From the NCBI GenBank assembly GCA_014773175.1, contig VXCM01001439.1, positions 1-64,000 on the forward strand: a DNA stretch of 64,000 bases, in the 5' to 3' direction. This stretch comes from Lucifuga dentata (Eukaryota > Chordata > Actinopteri > Ophidiiformes > Bythitidae). This document shows, piece after piece, positions 41,620 to 55,511 of the stretch. The position numbers and the translations under genes were made by a program. The notes under the pieces are model-generated. The model ran no database searches and was not told where the DNA came from. It saw only the letters and a list, made by a program, of their open reading frames with translations. How positions within the stretch are numbered: the first letter of the stretch is position 1; each line of letters opens with the position of its first letter.

Positions 41620-41686
41620 TTAGAGTGCAACTAATAAAGCTCTAGGTGTATTGTGGTCCATTAAAGTTGTAACCAGTAATTATGTA

Positions 41687-41740
41687 GTGTGTGTGTGTGT
41701 GTGTGTGTGTGTGTCAGACAGACAGACAGACAGACAGACA
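41687..41740. repeat. Compound (GT)n(CAGA)n microsatellite
   Basis: About 14 GT units run into six CAGA units. Confidence 0.95.
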
Positions 41741-44700
41741 TTTGCCTGAGGGGGAAAAGGCAATTTCTGCTTTGCTTTTTGTTTCCGTGCCTCTCATTAT
41801 TACATTTTATTGTAGTTGGTGAGGATTTGCTTAAACCCTCTTGGTGCACATTTCATTTTTACCATAGTGAATCTACGAATCCCATATACAGCACTGTCCT
41901 TATCTGCAAGATATTCAGATATTCCAAAACCTGTTAGATTATGTAGTTTGTTCTACCTCTTGCAAACCATAGCATCACAATTTCAGTGAAAGATTGTTGA
42001 TTTAATAACTTTCACTCTGAGTCTGCCTGAAAGTTATAGGTGCGAATCTCAGCCCTGCTTTCTCCGTGTCTGAGCATTTAAAATAAATGCTAAGTATGAA
42101 AATGAAAGTGCAAATATTGAAAAAGAAGATAGCATTAAAATTCTTGACGGTGTAGGTGTTCATGGTATTATGGAACCGGCAAAGGGAATGGCTGTTTACC
42201 TCATTATGCAGAAAGTGCTCATTTCACTCTTCTCTGCTGTTTACTGTTGAGGTTCAATCTCAGTAGTAAATATGGTTGCCAGTCCGGAACACGAACAGTA
42301 TTACCAGACTTATCAACCTCAAGTCACACCCTGAGCTTCCCCTCCACCTATGTTTCATCTTCTTGCCTTTAAGCTGCAGATATCCTTGATCTGTAGCTAA
42401 GCTCATTTTAGCAGGAGATTTGTCCTCTACGCTGTCAGAACTCTCTGCAAATTACCTCAATAATTTTGTGGCTAAGTCTTGATGTAAGCGACTTTCTATG
42501 TCTCAAGAGCCATTATGATTGTAATTTTCACATCATCATACCATTTCATGACCCTGAGCTTTGCTCAATCAGTCTCTGCTTAGCTTAGATCAGTTATTTC
42601 TGAGACAAACAAGGTAAAAATAGCAAAGAAATAAAACTATTTCAGATAAAATGGCAACCTTTCATAATCGAAAGATGACATAATTGGTATCATCTGAACA
42701 CCTTAGCAAATTCTACAGAGAGTGAAGTTAGTGCTTCCATCTCATTACAACATAATGCATTGCTAGCTCATTAATACTTATAACCTCAAATAATGGGTAT
42801 CAAGGATATGTACAGTATGTGTTATGTATACATTGCATCATTCTTTAATACCTATTTAAAATCTGATACATCCATTTGTCTTATTGAAGGTGTTTTGAGC
42901 TTAATTCAGTAAAACAGTGACTTAAATCACAAAGCTGTTTTCATGCACCTTCCCTCCTCTAAAATCTCAGTCTCAGTTTCTGCATGAACATTCACAGGAG
43001 ATAAGTTCATGCTCTGATGCTAGAATTATATAGACAGATATATTAGAAGTCGTATTCGTATCATCAGGAAGAAGAATGTTGTCCGTTCCTCTTTCATATT
43101 TATACCCCAGTAATTTTCAGACTGAAAAATCATTAACAAGTCATTTAGTAGAACATTTTTAAAAACTCAGTTTCATCTTTAGCAGCCCAGAGATAATTAC
43201 TGTCAACAACATTTATGATAATGAACTTGCGGTCATGTATAATTCTGTGAAACTTGTCATATACTTTTTACGATAGAAGTCAGAATTTATCCTGTTAACC
43301 TTAGAACACAAAGGCTGTGGACACTATAATGAGTTTCCATCAGTATGTCCAACAGGAAAACGCTTTGGTTCCAGACAGCTCGTAACAATTTAGCCGGAGC
43401 CAGCCTGTCAATGACTGCATCATGTCTGTGCAACATATCTGTCTGAGTTTGAAAGGTCAGTGGAAACCTCAATGTCTGTGCCACTGTCAGGATGTTTGGG
43501 AATCAGCAATCAATTTGCCTAAAACTACTAGCAGAAGGACGTTTAAAGCTCATAGCTCTTTTTATGTGCTTGTATCAGAATATTTTACTCAGAAACGCCA
43601 CAATGCCAGACATACTGCACAGCTCCAACCCCCAGGTGTCAGTTTGACTAAGTGGCCAATGGTCCACAAATCAAAATCTAATCAATATTACATATAGGAC
43701 ATCCAGTTCTAATTGATATAAATAGATCACAATGTATCTCACAGAGTAAGCAGAACAGGGTGTTCTCCTATATTGCAAAGAAAATTGTATTCCCAAATCA
43801 CTCTTCACTTCCCTCATCAGAGTCTGAAACTGCACATTAAATAGGATATTTTTCAAGAAAGCCATGAGAATTACGTTAGCATAGTGATTGTGCTGATGTA
43901 AAGAAATTGCTTTATTAAAAATGGGGGAAAACCTAATGGTGATAGCTCAATGGAGCGGTTTACGAGGCTATTCATTATAATGCTATCTGCACACGTCCCA
44001 GTATGGAATTTCAGATGCAGCACCAGTATTGATGTATATTGTATACAGACCTCAAAAATCACACACTCCAAATGAACAGTACAAGATGTATTATTGACTG
44101 CAGATCCTCACACACATTAATATTTAAAATCAATCCTTTAACTTTGTGGTAACAGCTTGATATAGAGCGTCAGGGTGCCGCTACGCAGGGAAGTGCAGTT
44201 GGTGACCATTAGTGCACTTGTCCAGACAGCCAGATGATGCACGAGTGATACACACAGTCAGCAGCAGAATCTTTAGAAGGTGCTCTCCTGTGGACATTTT
44301 GACTTGTTAAACACAGATATAATTAATAACATTAATAATGCTTCAATGTAAATGTGCTAGTAGCAGGATTAATGGTACAACTAAATATAACAGAGCGATC
44401 ATCAATTATATTAATTGTACTTTGCCTGGTGTTCCAGATTGACTGGGTTGAAGGTCTGTTTATTGTTAATTATTTCTGTTAGTTCAGTGTAGTCAAATCA
44501 ATACAAAAAAATGCTCTAATCCTGATGAAACAGTATGTTTTTACTTAGTTTTTATATTGAGAGTATTTTCAGCAGTGAGCAGTTTCAACAGGAATTCGCT
44601 GAACATGTCTGCAAAGCTTTTCTGCAGCAAACTTCCTACTAATTAATGATTGTGACTGTAACCTTTCGCAGAGCGGACATTTTGACCTGTCCTTGCATGA

Positions 44701-47700
44701 AAAAAGAAAACAGATGTAGCTAATATTCTTAGTTTTGGCTCTGTTGCATTTATATGTGCTAGTGAGCCAGCATGCAAAATACTGGCACCCTGGTACTGCC
44801 ACACCTAAATGGAATGCAGCCATTCCTAATGTTAGTAGTTACACCTGTTTGAAAGGTCAAAGTCTTGTGTACTGTGAGTTATTATTCATTTAGATTTAGT
44901 TACATTCTGTATTTAACCATCTGTGAATGAATTCTGTTTTTGTACAGAGGCAGAAAAAAACAACGTTGGGGGACCATCATTGCCCCTTTGAGTGCTAAAG
45001 TGGCTTTATTGAAACCTTTTTAAAGTAGGATTTGTCTATGACCTTGGAGGATGTGTCTGTACAGGCCAATTGCCCTTTGACCCATATACTATATAAAACA
45101 AACCCTAATCTGAGCTCCTTTTTTCCCCTTCGAGAGTTTGTGCACACTACATTTTAAGAACAAAGAATGAGAAGCACATTGCAAATGTCTGAGAGATAAA
45201 TCTGACATGATTCAATAGAAGAAACACAAAACCATGCTGCCAAACAAGGGCACCTTGTGGTTTCAGGAACTGAATCAGTGTGCTGTCACAAAACATTGCA
45301 GAATAGAAACTCTGCAGGAGAAAGTTGACAGCTGTAAACAGCTTAATTAATTATACCTCTCACAGCTTCGCTTTGTCTTTTATGGGATCAGAAACTAGAA
45401 ATGAACTATCACAGTCTGCAGAAGGATCTGTGTGACATCAACAGACGGCTGAGCATAATTGGAACAAAGAGTGTGCTGAATTGATTCTAGCCTTGTCTTG
45501 GACTTGTAACCTTTCATCATTTGGTGAAGGTTTCTGCATCAATACTCTGTGTGAAATCTGAACAGACTTGACTGTCTGTTTCGGATTGAAATAATATATA
45601 CATGCCACAAAAAATGAATGTCTTGATGACCATTTTTATACGAATTTGACCCACAGAACTATGAATCACATTGCTCATCACTACTCCTATGTTTTAGCTT
45701 ACTATGTTACCCTTGATATGTTCATATGTTATAAAATATCAGGTTGGAACCCAAACACAGAAATCCATGCCGTGTTGATTAGTTGTGTTAAATGTACACA
45801 AATAGTAAAATAATATATACTATCAAAGATAAGGCAGCATGTAGCTCCATTGACAAAATATTGCAGGAATACCCAGAGTGTTCAATATGCTATAAGGAAG
45901 TTTACTGTTCTATTTTTAGTAATGTACTGTATAGTACATAATTACTGAAAGCTCTAAGTATATGTATGTAGCACAACAATAAAAAAGCAGTAATATTAAT
46001 ATTGTCTTGGACATTTGTTCTCATTTTGAAAATGCAAACAATAGAGTTACAATAGGTGTATGTCTGAAGCCTCCCTTATTAACAAAGCATTTTTGACCTC
46101 CCACGGTCTAATCTAAGAAGCAGGTTATCCTCACTCTTCCTCTTCTCAAACTTCTTATCTCCTCATCCTCTTCATTGTCTCTTGACAATACCACACTACT
46201 CATTAATCTCCGAAACAACAAGGCGTGCATGTTCTATCCTTTGTAGAGAAATCTGTAGTATAGTGATGTTTTTTTAATTTATGAGAAGTCATTATGTTTT
46301 CTGTTTTGCATTGTAAATTGCATTTGCATTGTATTTTCACGCAAACAAAAGGCCTTGTAGTAGACATTATAAATATACAATGTCATATGTAGTGTTTTTG
46401 TAAGGGCTGTGACTTTCGAATTTACAGCTTCAGTAAAATGCAGACTATTTGAGGTTTTTCTTTATTTTGGTTTTTAATGCTGAAGGTGCATTTTATTCTT
46501 AATGTATACCTTTTTTGTTTTATTATTTTTGCAGTGCAAGCATTGTTTTCCAGTCACTGGTTTTTGTCTCTTACCATAATTCTACTGAATGCTTTTGAGA
46601 GATTTAAGTAAGCTTAACTGGCAAAGAAAATTGATAAGAATGTCGGACGGCTTACGAGCAAATAAATCAGACTCGATGGATGTTAGTCCAGCCTAAGTAA
46701 ACTGAACGATTCCCAGGGAGAAAATGGCTGGAAGTCAAAGCTGGAACACATTGGATTCATTTCAGGGTGACATTGCGGGTTAGTGACAACGTCCTCTCCT
46801 CTCTAAGATATAGATCTATATGAATGGAATGGGAAATTTTCATGTGGGTGAACCTAAGGCTTCCACTTAAGGTTGTCTCAAGCCAAGCTGCAGCTTTGTA
46901 GAATGCTCAGCTGAGCGAGGAGGCTCAGTCAGCAGGGTTCTCCTGCTGCTCCTCTCAGCCTCCTCTCCTTTCGTCTCTCCTGCCTACCAGACTGACACCC
47001 AAAGTGGCACTAATTGGCATGGGTTCTGACAGCTATCCTGTGTGTCTCCAAAACTTTTAATGACACGCCTTATACCCCACAGCATCCACACCATCTTCCC
47101 TGTTAAGGGAAGCCTGTAAAAATATAGTCAAGCTGTGCCTGCTCACTGGCAGTATGTTCTCTCTTGCTTTCTCTTTCTTTTGCTCTTTCTTTCTCCTTCT
47201 TGCACAAATACGCCACACCAGCCTGCACTGACACACGTGTGCACACACTAATGTAATGGTACCCATCGAAACACAGATGGGTGCTGTCTGGCAGAGATGA
47301 CACATAGGCCTAATCATTTCTGTAACTTCTTGACTGGAAATGAATTATGCATGTATAAATGGGACTAAAATATAGCACATGTTTATGAAATGTAATAAAA
47401 CCCTAATTTCCCAGTGAATACATTCATCTGTATTTCCTCCTTTTCTTTTGTGCATTGTCTATAAAGCCTAATCTGTCTTTATATATTCATTTTAAAGCCT
47501 TAATCCATATTTTAATGTTTCTTTCTTGAAAGGCTTTGGAACAGTGGAAGAGAATAGCTCGTTTATCTCCTTGAATATTATAATCAAAGCGTAGCCCTGC
47601 TAAGGCAGATTACATTTGTCATTAATCATGTACAGCATCTACGTACAAAGACACAAAGATGTAGTTATGCCTATTCACACCAATGCACAAACGTACAAAT

Positions 47701-49121
47701 GAGAACACAGGAAAAGCCAAACACAAAAGACCTGACCTAATTATTTCTTGCTCTTTCTTTCTTCATCTTCCTCCCCTTTTACTTTTCTTGTTTTTAATCT
47801 ATCTTTCATACTCCCACACTCAATATCACCCTCAAAGTGTTAGCACTCTGCAGCACTCTCTGTGTGTCAGTCATTTTACACTTTCACAGCTACTCAGCTT
47901 GTCTTTCATATGTCTGACACATACAATAAAACAGAAAGCAAAGTTTTTGGCTAGAGTCTAATCCAGTCAGTAACTATTTTTTTATTCCCTTCCTCCCCAT
48001 GGGCGACATCACAAGGCCTGTCTAGCACACACTGCAGCATGTCTCAACATTTGGACTGACTTTCTGTTTACCTATGCGCTGCTATATCGGGGTGCATATC
48101 ATTGGAGGCTACATATGAGCTGATTGAGAAGGGAAGGGTTGCACAAGCAGGAGGCAGGAATACCTCAGAGGGGAAAGACAGAACAAGAGAGGGAGAAATA
48201 GCAATAAAACAAGAGAGACAAGAGGGGGTGATAGAGGAGAAACAAGAGGAGTTCAATCCACCACAGGTGCTTCAATTACCTCCTTCCTCTCTCAGCCTCT
48301 CAATTCAATCTGCAACAAACAAGAGCAGCTGAGCATTCTGAGGTAACGCCGTCCCTCTGTCTCAATGTTGGTCTTAACATTAAGCCCCTGCCTCGTGCAT
48401 TATTACCACAATGCCCTTGAGGACGAGAATGGGAGGTAAAGAGCTGTCTCAGTACGGTCACCTTGTGGTCAGTTTGAAACAGCTAGAGATTAAACCACCC
48501 TTGTTATGTGATAAATTCAGCGAGCAAAAGACCAATATATCAATATGCCAATATATCACCACATGTTCTCATAATTGACATTTCGACTTGTCTAGTGGGA
48601 GAAGCACAAGTGTCTGCTGAGACACAGTGCTTCATTCTTTCTTGATAAATTGACAAAGTCTTAATTGGACGTATCTGAAAATTGCTTATTAATATTGTTG
48701 TTGGAGATAGATTCATATTGAATCTGTGTTAAGTGTTATGACATATCTGCAAAATGTTTGTTTTTTCATTTTGTTTTCCTACAATGACCACTCAAGCCAC
48801 TCAAGTATAATTAAGGTGAAGTGGGTAAGGTTGGGCAGCTAAAGCCATTTCTTTAAGCTTATTTATGGTCACATGGTCTGTCATATGAACATAAACTTCA
48901 CCTTTGAGCTTTTGCACATTTGCCATTTTAGAAGTACACTTTTCATTTATACAGATATTGTGATGAATCATAGGTGACTGTTAATGCCATATATGAAAGT
49001 TAAATTGCATGATATTCACTCCTACAGGAAATTGTGTTTCCAGTGCTGTAGTTTATGAATGCAGATGGTGTAAACAGAATAGAAATATATGGACCAATTT
49101 TCATGCACTATAGTACTGCTG
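41741..49121. other. Intergenic, no gene seen
   Basis: More than 7 kb of AT-rich DNA. I see no gene, no N joins and few microsatellites. Open frames are short. It is the most repeat-poor block of the downstream region. Confidence 0.55.
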
Positions 49122-49177
49122 CATCTGTATGAGGAGAAGGGACCTTGATATCAAGGTCCTTTCTCCTCACACAGATG
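49122..49177. repeat. 56-bp near-perfect palindrome without spacer
   Basis: The left arm 49122-49149 and right arm 49150-49177 meet at GACCTTGATATCAAGGTC. Over 28 bases per arm I count two mismatched pairs. With no loop it could form a cruciform rather than a typical pre-miRNA hairpin. Confidence 0.85.
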
Positions 49178-49771
49178 GAGATTTCAGACTTTGAGTCAGA
49201 TTTCAGTCTTTTCGTAATTCTCACCTCCACTCACCCCCCCTCATGTCTCTTTTCCTGTCTTTGTTAGCACTCCTCTGGCAAGGGTGTGATACATTGATTG
49301 TCATGGGGACTTAGGATTTACTTCAAAAAATGGCTTCAGATAAATCAGGTGTTGAACCCATGTGATTTATTTTCTGTCTTTGACTTGACTGTTCTCTTCC
49401 AGCTCCAGATAGTGTAATATCATCTTAGAGAGCCAATGTCCAGAGCTGGCGTCACCAAGCCAGCAGATGTGATGGGGGCTGAACCACAGAAGTGATCCCT
49501 GATGGGACCCTCAGCCAAGGATCAAGGTCAGTTGTGAAACTCTGTTCACGGCAATCCAAACAATATATTTGACAGCAAGGCTTCTACTGGCCCACCACTG
49601 ACACGCTATTAAAATATTGCAGCAACACACTCATAAGATAAGCTAAATCTAAATCCTAACAGGTTTGAATCTGCAGTACCTGTGTAGAATCTGTCAGCGA
49701 GTGTGAGTCCGCGAATGAAGGAGTTTGGGGAGCCAGAGATCTTCATGCTCATGGCCAGCAGTGAAGCCCAC

Positions 49772-49797
49772 AACCTTGGAGTCAGATCAAACACTTT
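49772..49797 (-). repeat. 26-bp inverted repeat, left partner
   Basis: Exact reverse complement of 50540-50565. The minus strand reads GTGTTTGATCTGACTCCAAG within it. It lies in a minus-strand open frame (49609-49905) that reads KVFDLTPR here. I do not recognise the protein. Confidence 0.85.
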
Positions 49798-49965
49798 CTG
49801 GAAGCAGACTGTGGAAAGAGGGCTCTCACTCTCCAGCTCACACACACACGCACTCACACACACACACTCACCAAAACATGCACAAGTCTGCAAACAAGCA
49901 GGCATGCAATGTCTTTACAGCAACATGGATATACTACCTCTACACATACACTTACTGTACACCTC

Positions 49966-49973
<8 letters not shown>

Positions 49974-49996
<23 letters not shown>

Positions 49997-49997
49997 A
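49974..49997. repeat. (CA)n microsatellite
   Basis: A CA-rich tract with one AA interruption. Confidence 0.9.
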
Positions 49998-50539
49998 TGT
50001 TCAGCATTGCCCACACAGTACTTGCCCTCCCACAGGTGAAAGCAAATCGAAGAATAACCGGAAACCACAAAATGCAGTATTATATTCAATACAAGGCCAT
50101 TTTGCTGTTTTGATAGATTTACATCAGAGTTATTTTTCATAATTCTCTTTAATTGAATGCCGATAGACATGTATAACTTCCCTTTTTTCAGATGGAGACA
50201 GTTATGTAGTTAGAGCTGTAGAAGAAGCAATAATAAAAGTAAAATAAAAGTTTGAAACTAAAATCTTGTGTATTATACAGATTTTTTTGGTACGCATTTT
50301 AGTAACACTATAATGCATTTATAGGTCATTATTTTGCCTAGATTAATGGAACATAAAGTGTCTAAGTATAATTTTGTGAAGACTTTTAGCAGTAATCAGT
50401 CATGGCAATGCGAGTACACAAACATACATGAACATTGTGCACCTATACACATGCACAAGCCCATATTGTGTGTCTGTATGTATCTGGGCATGACTAAAAG
50501 CCTGAGCGCTGAGGTCATGTTTCCACCGTCTGCAGCCGC

Positions 50540-50565
50540 AAAGTGTTTGATCTGACTCCAAGGTT
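50540..50565 (+). repeat. 26-bp inverted repeat, right partner
   Basis: The plus strand reads the same 26 bases found on the minus strand at 49772-49797. In the matching frame it also reads KVFDLTPR and stays open from about 50513 for roughly 50 codons, after which both protein contexts differ. Confidence 0.85.
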
Positions 50566-50958
50566 CCAGCTGGCTATAAGGATGGAGGTCTCCCTCTCCT
50601 TGGCCAACCTTAAAGCCACATGCTCAGTAATTAGCATCAAGCACATTTTATATCGCATCACCTCAGGAATTTAACAAGCAAAAACCCCTGTGTGCATTTA
50701 ACAACCGTGACCAGAATGGTGCAAACCTTTACAATCTAGCAGAAGCGTGGATAATTTGCCCTGGTTTTTGCTGCGTCTCAATGTACTGTGTCATTATGGT
50801 GAGATCGGAATTATATTTTGTGCTCGAGATGGAACATAATGTGTTTATCTGAGATCGATGGCGAGGCGAGCTTTAATATGCAGTCCCTAGAGTGGGGAGT
50901 GGCGTAAAGTCACTGGAGGAGAATAAAAATACTGATTTCTTTGGAGAGAGGGGGGGTN

Positions 50959-50993
<35 letters not shown>

Positions 50994-51930
50994 TACAGTT
51001 GTGTGGAAGTCATACAAATATCCCACCACACTGTTTATCCCCAGAGTAGCAAATGCAAATCAACCAAAATATTCCAGTTGACTTGCAATGTGAGATTTTA
51101 AACCACGGCTTCTTTCTTTTCATCAATGTGAAGAAGTGTGTAGGTTTATCTGAAAAGCTTTTCTTACGGAGGGGAAAATTTGTGATTTTTAACTGCAAGT
51201 TGAAGGAAGAATTTATCAAAAAATCTTTCTTCCTGACATAAAACATAAAACATTTTGTTTTATGTTTTGGTGTCTTCGGCCCAGTGCATGCTGGGATTTC
51301 CTACTGGCCCTTGTGACCCTGAAGATATAAGTAGGGCAATGAATAAATATTCCGCTTTTGCATTTATAGTCAAACACACGTTTGACACGTCATATTTAAG
51401 AATTTATTTGTCTTTGTTGTAGTTAATGGAAATGCACAGATATTTTCATTGGTTACAAGAGAGATTAACAACAATGGCGTGAAAAACGACAGAGAGGCTG
51501 CGAGGTAAAAAAAGATGAGAGAAGAGCAAGGCAAATCAAAATCAAGCAAAGGGTATTAGATGTCACCTCCATCTGGAGCTGCCAGACTGTCAGTGTTCAT
51601 TAGTCCTGGCAGACCCGCCGTACCCACAGACCACCTGCTGGCCAACGAGACAACTCATATATTTAGAGGAGATGCAGAACACAAAACTCCAAACACCAAC
51701 CTCATCATCTCTGTTTGTGTCTTTAATACAAGATTTTTCCCTGACGACAGCAGTATTTTATGAGTTTATCTGTTGTATAAATTAAAATGATGATCCACAA
51801 GACAAACTGTAGCCAGAGGCATCATGCAAATATAGTGGAATTAAAAACTACAGTATTTCTTTGTGAACTGTAGTGGAGTAGAATTGGGAAAAAGTGGCAA
51901 ATAATGGAAATACTTTGACAAAAATAAATA
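50566..51930. other. Intergenic, no gene seen
   Basis: AT-rich DNA with a G/GA tract around an N at 50958 and a small hairpin (AAAACATAAAAC at 51240-51251, inverted at 51257-51268). No gene is recognised. Confidence 0.55.
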
Positions 51931-52173
51931 GTGTGCGGCTTGCTGTGATGGATTACGTATCTCAAGTACGTTTCAAGTCTCTACAAGTTGATTTTTATAG
52001 CGTACTGGAATGAAACTGACTGAAACTGATGGCAGTCTGGATGGTAGGAAAAACAAATCTAATATTGACTGCTCCAGTAGTATATTTTGGAAAATAGTTG
52101 GTAGTAACGTAACATGTATATGGGTTGTATTTATTGAGCTCAAACATGCAAAATCACTGGTATTGTCCTTTAA
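51931..52173. repeat. TTAAAGGACC-family fragment (one end)
   Basis: From TGATGGATTACGTATCTC to GGTATTGTCCTTTAA. It matches the second half of the copies at 23996-24561 and 12518-13057. The other arm is absent. Confidence 0.75.
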
Positions 52174-55100
52174 TTTATTGGCTCTGCTTTGTCTTCCATT
52201 TGTCATTTTTGTCACATTCATATTTTAATATTTTCTTGTACAAAACAATAGGTTTTTTTTAATTAGATAAAGAGAAGCATCCAGAATCTATGAATACACA
52301 AAGATAGATGGTAAATGGGGCTCACCTCGACTGACCGTGTACCAATAACACGCATACGCACGCACACATAAAACTGATGAAGTTGGTTATCGATCTTTGC
52401 CAGATTGTTGCCCCATTGCGGACAGCTGCGGACGTAAAGACTGCTCATGCTAACTGCAGATACACACAAACATGCGCACGCTGAGCAAACATGCACAGGC
52501 GTCATTCTCTCAGCAGCATCTAATCACATTTCATATTTAATCACAGCATAAATGACTTCGATTAGAGAATTGGCTGCGCGAGAACGAGAGAAGCAGAAAA
52601 GGACATATGCAAGCATATGACAAAAATTATTTCCACATAATGTCTTTTTGCTTCTCTTATTCCTGGCCAAGAACTGTAACAGGTATTATGATGTTCATAC
52701 AGCATATCAGCTCAGTAACACAGCTTTCTCTGCAGCTATGATATTTACGTCCATGATTTTTACCCATGGACCATTGTGGATAAGCATCTCTTTACATCTT
52801 GGAAAAAAAAAAAGCATATATAGTACATCATCCAGGGTTATTTTTTGCCGAGTGAAATTTGAGGCCATACAGTCAGCTCTAATATGTCTTGAAGCACTCC
52901 CCCCCCCCCNCCCCCCCCCCGCCTGCCTCTCTATTTTTGTCCATTTACTAATGTTCAGTTGTAAATGGACACATTAGCCATTAGTAAATGGACTTCTGAC
53001 CAATAGTTTCCTCTAAATGGAAAATAATAGTTCTGTTTGGAAACCACCTAGCAATTACACAGATTTATATCAATGCTTCACCTCATATTTACATAATTTT
53101 TGCTTTCCTTTCTAAATTATTTTAAGCTAAATGATGATCTGTGCTATATCAGGACATGCATTTTCTTCATTTCTTCTGTCATTCACTCCTATGTCTTGTT
53201 GTTTTTGCCTCGAATCTTCCAGTTTTTCAATATCTTTGTCTTTGTATCCTCCTCGCTTTCTTCTTCCTTTTTCACTTTGTCACTCATTTGTAAACAGCCC
53301 AAGCAGCCACATAGTAAGTCCTGACTGAAAGCACGCTACGAGGCAGCAAGAGTTGATGCATATCGAAGGAAAAGAGATGGATGTGACACATAGCCTTTTT
53401 TAATGAAAATATAAATCTGCCACTGCATCTGAATCACATTTGAAATTTATTACTTCTGTCATGTTACACATCTTGTTGTTCAACCATTTCTCACAGTATG
53501 TTCTATTGTCATTTAAATTTTGGTAATTCGGTGTTTTACTTATCTTGCCTCAACACATTAGTTTATTTCTTCATTGTGTATCCCTGTTTATTACTTTGTA
53601 CTATTCTGTATTCATAGAAGCTACACTGTAATTTAGGTGCTCATTGACAGATACTGGCATGTTTTTTTTTTTTCCTCCACTCTGTTTCCAAAGGTTGTTA
53701 TCGCGGTTCTCTGATCAATGCGGGGTGCCATGGGCAAAACAACAATCACACTGTATCTCTGATCTGACTTCACCTCCCCCACCTGCCCACTCATGCACTC
53801 AAAACTGCATGTTGTAAGGGTCAGGGGGTTAAGAAGGACTCTTATCCATAAATCTGCAGTGGCTTTTAAAGTCAAGAGATACTGTTACATGAGATATACA
53901 AGACACATGATAACCATAAATCATGAGCTCAAGAGGATGAGTGTGTGTGTGCTTACAGTTTCCTTTATTGTTATTGGACAATAATATACTGGTCCAACAA
54001 AACCTGGGAAGTGCCAAAACTATGTATATATGGTATGACATATATCACACTTTCATTTGTTGCTCCATCACACAGATAGAGGCGATACAGCAACATGAGA
54101 AATGTGTCGCTGCAAGCAGAGGATTAAAAAGGAAACATGTGGATATCTTCATTTTCAGACAGCGTGCATCAGCTATTTTTTGTTGCTCTCCAAAAAGCCA
54201 TATTACCTTGCAGGCGCACAGAAAATTAGTAATTTATTATAACAAGTTTAAGCTCTGCAATGCAAAACACACCACCCATGTCTACACCACCGCTGTTAAA
54301 AGGACCAATATGTTTGTTGAGAGCAAAAAAGTCACAGGGTTGTTACAGATTAATGACTTTTCAGGCAGCAACGTCCACAGATGCTGCAACATGCTTTATT
54401 ATAATTATAATAAATACCCAATCTGTGATACCTGCTTTTTTATGCAGCTGATGAATGAGTTGGCTTTAATTACTTATTGAAAAGAAGTGGTTTGGTGTGT
54501 TTTTAAACACTACAGAGAGCCAGCACAGATGTGTAAAGGCTGAAGTCGATGCTATGAAAACCTCATCTAGGTTTTCATTTATTTATTTTTATATTTTCTG
54601 CTCAAAAATCCACATTGTAAATCTGATTATTCATGATTTATATTCAATCTGAGAGGCACAGTATCTCAAAGACAGTAAAACTATTTCTGCAGAGCCTGCT
54701 CCTGAGTAAGATCTCTAGTAATGTGTTTACAACTGCTGGCAACAAACTACAAAGACAACTTAAAGTAATGCAAAATTTCCCATCCTCCACATATATTTTT
54801 ACACAATCTGAACACTTTATTGCCAGCTGGGACCTACTGTAAGGTTGATTACTCAAAAGTCAAGCAGTTATTCTGCTGTTGGAAGAGGAAAAATGAATCA
54901 TACTCTACAATTCAATAGCAACAGAGTAGCAAGAAACCGGTAAATTGGTAGATTTGTGCCAGATGTACACAAGTTGTGGTGCTGCAATTTGTACTTATAT
55001 GAGGACAGAGAGATATAGAAGCTCTGTCTTCTTACATGGACAAGAGCAACAGAAATGCCTCTATAATGGCTCCATAGTGGTTAAACACTCGTGATTGCAC

Positions 55101-55502
55101 ACAGACCACCAGCTATTAGAGCGGATCGATCAAGTGCAGCTGGAACAGATCATACTGCCAACAAATCATGTCCTCTTTTCTCTCTTTCTCCTTCACACCA
55201 CACCATTTCTTTGTCCTTTTCCCCATATTGACTTTATTGTTTTTCTCCTTTTAGTCATTTGTCCCCCAAACTGAGTTCCTGCCTTGTTTTACCAATTGTA
55301 TCTCCTCTCAATATGATATTCACTGCTATTTTTGTCCATCTCACCTTCTCTGTATGCATTATCAGGTTCCTCTCCCTGCTCTAAATTATTTCTTATTTCC
55401 TTCTAACCTCTTGAACCTCTAGATATTCACTGTATGATTTGCTTTTGATGTCCTGTGTCATTTAAAAGTGTTGCAAGCAGTATTTATTGCCCATCTTTTG
55501 AA
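52174..55502. other. Intergenic, no gene seen
   Basis: AT-rich DNA with a C homopolymer around an N (52910) and a 15-bp hairpin (52939-52993). The 179-codon frame at 53941-54480 shows no domain I recognise. Confidence 0.5.
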
Positions 55503-55511
55503 AAGTGAAAG

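Noticed and set aside
53941..54480. 179-codon open frame
   Set aside because: No domain or family is recognised, the frame starts in microsatellite-like GTGTGT sequence, and a second frame overlaps it. Chance is more likely.
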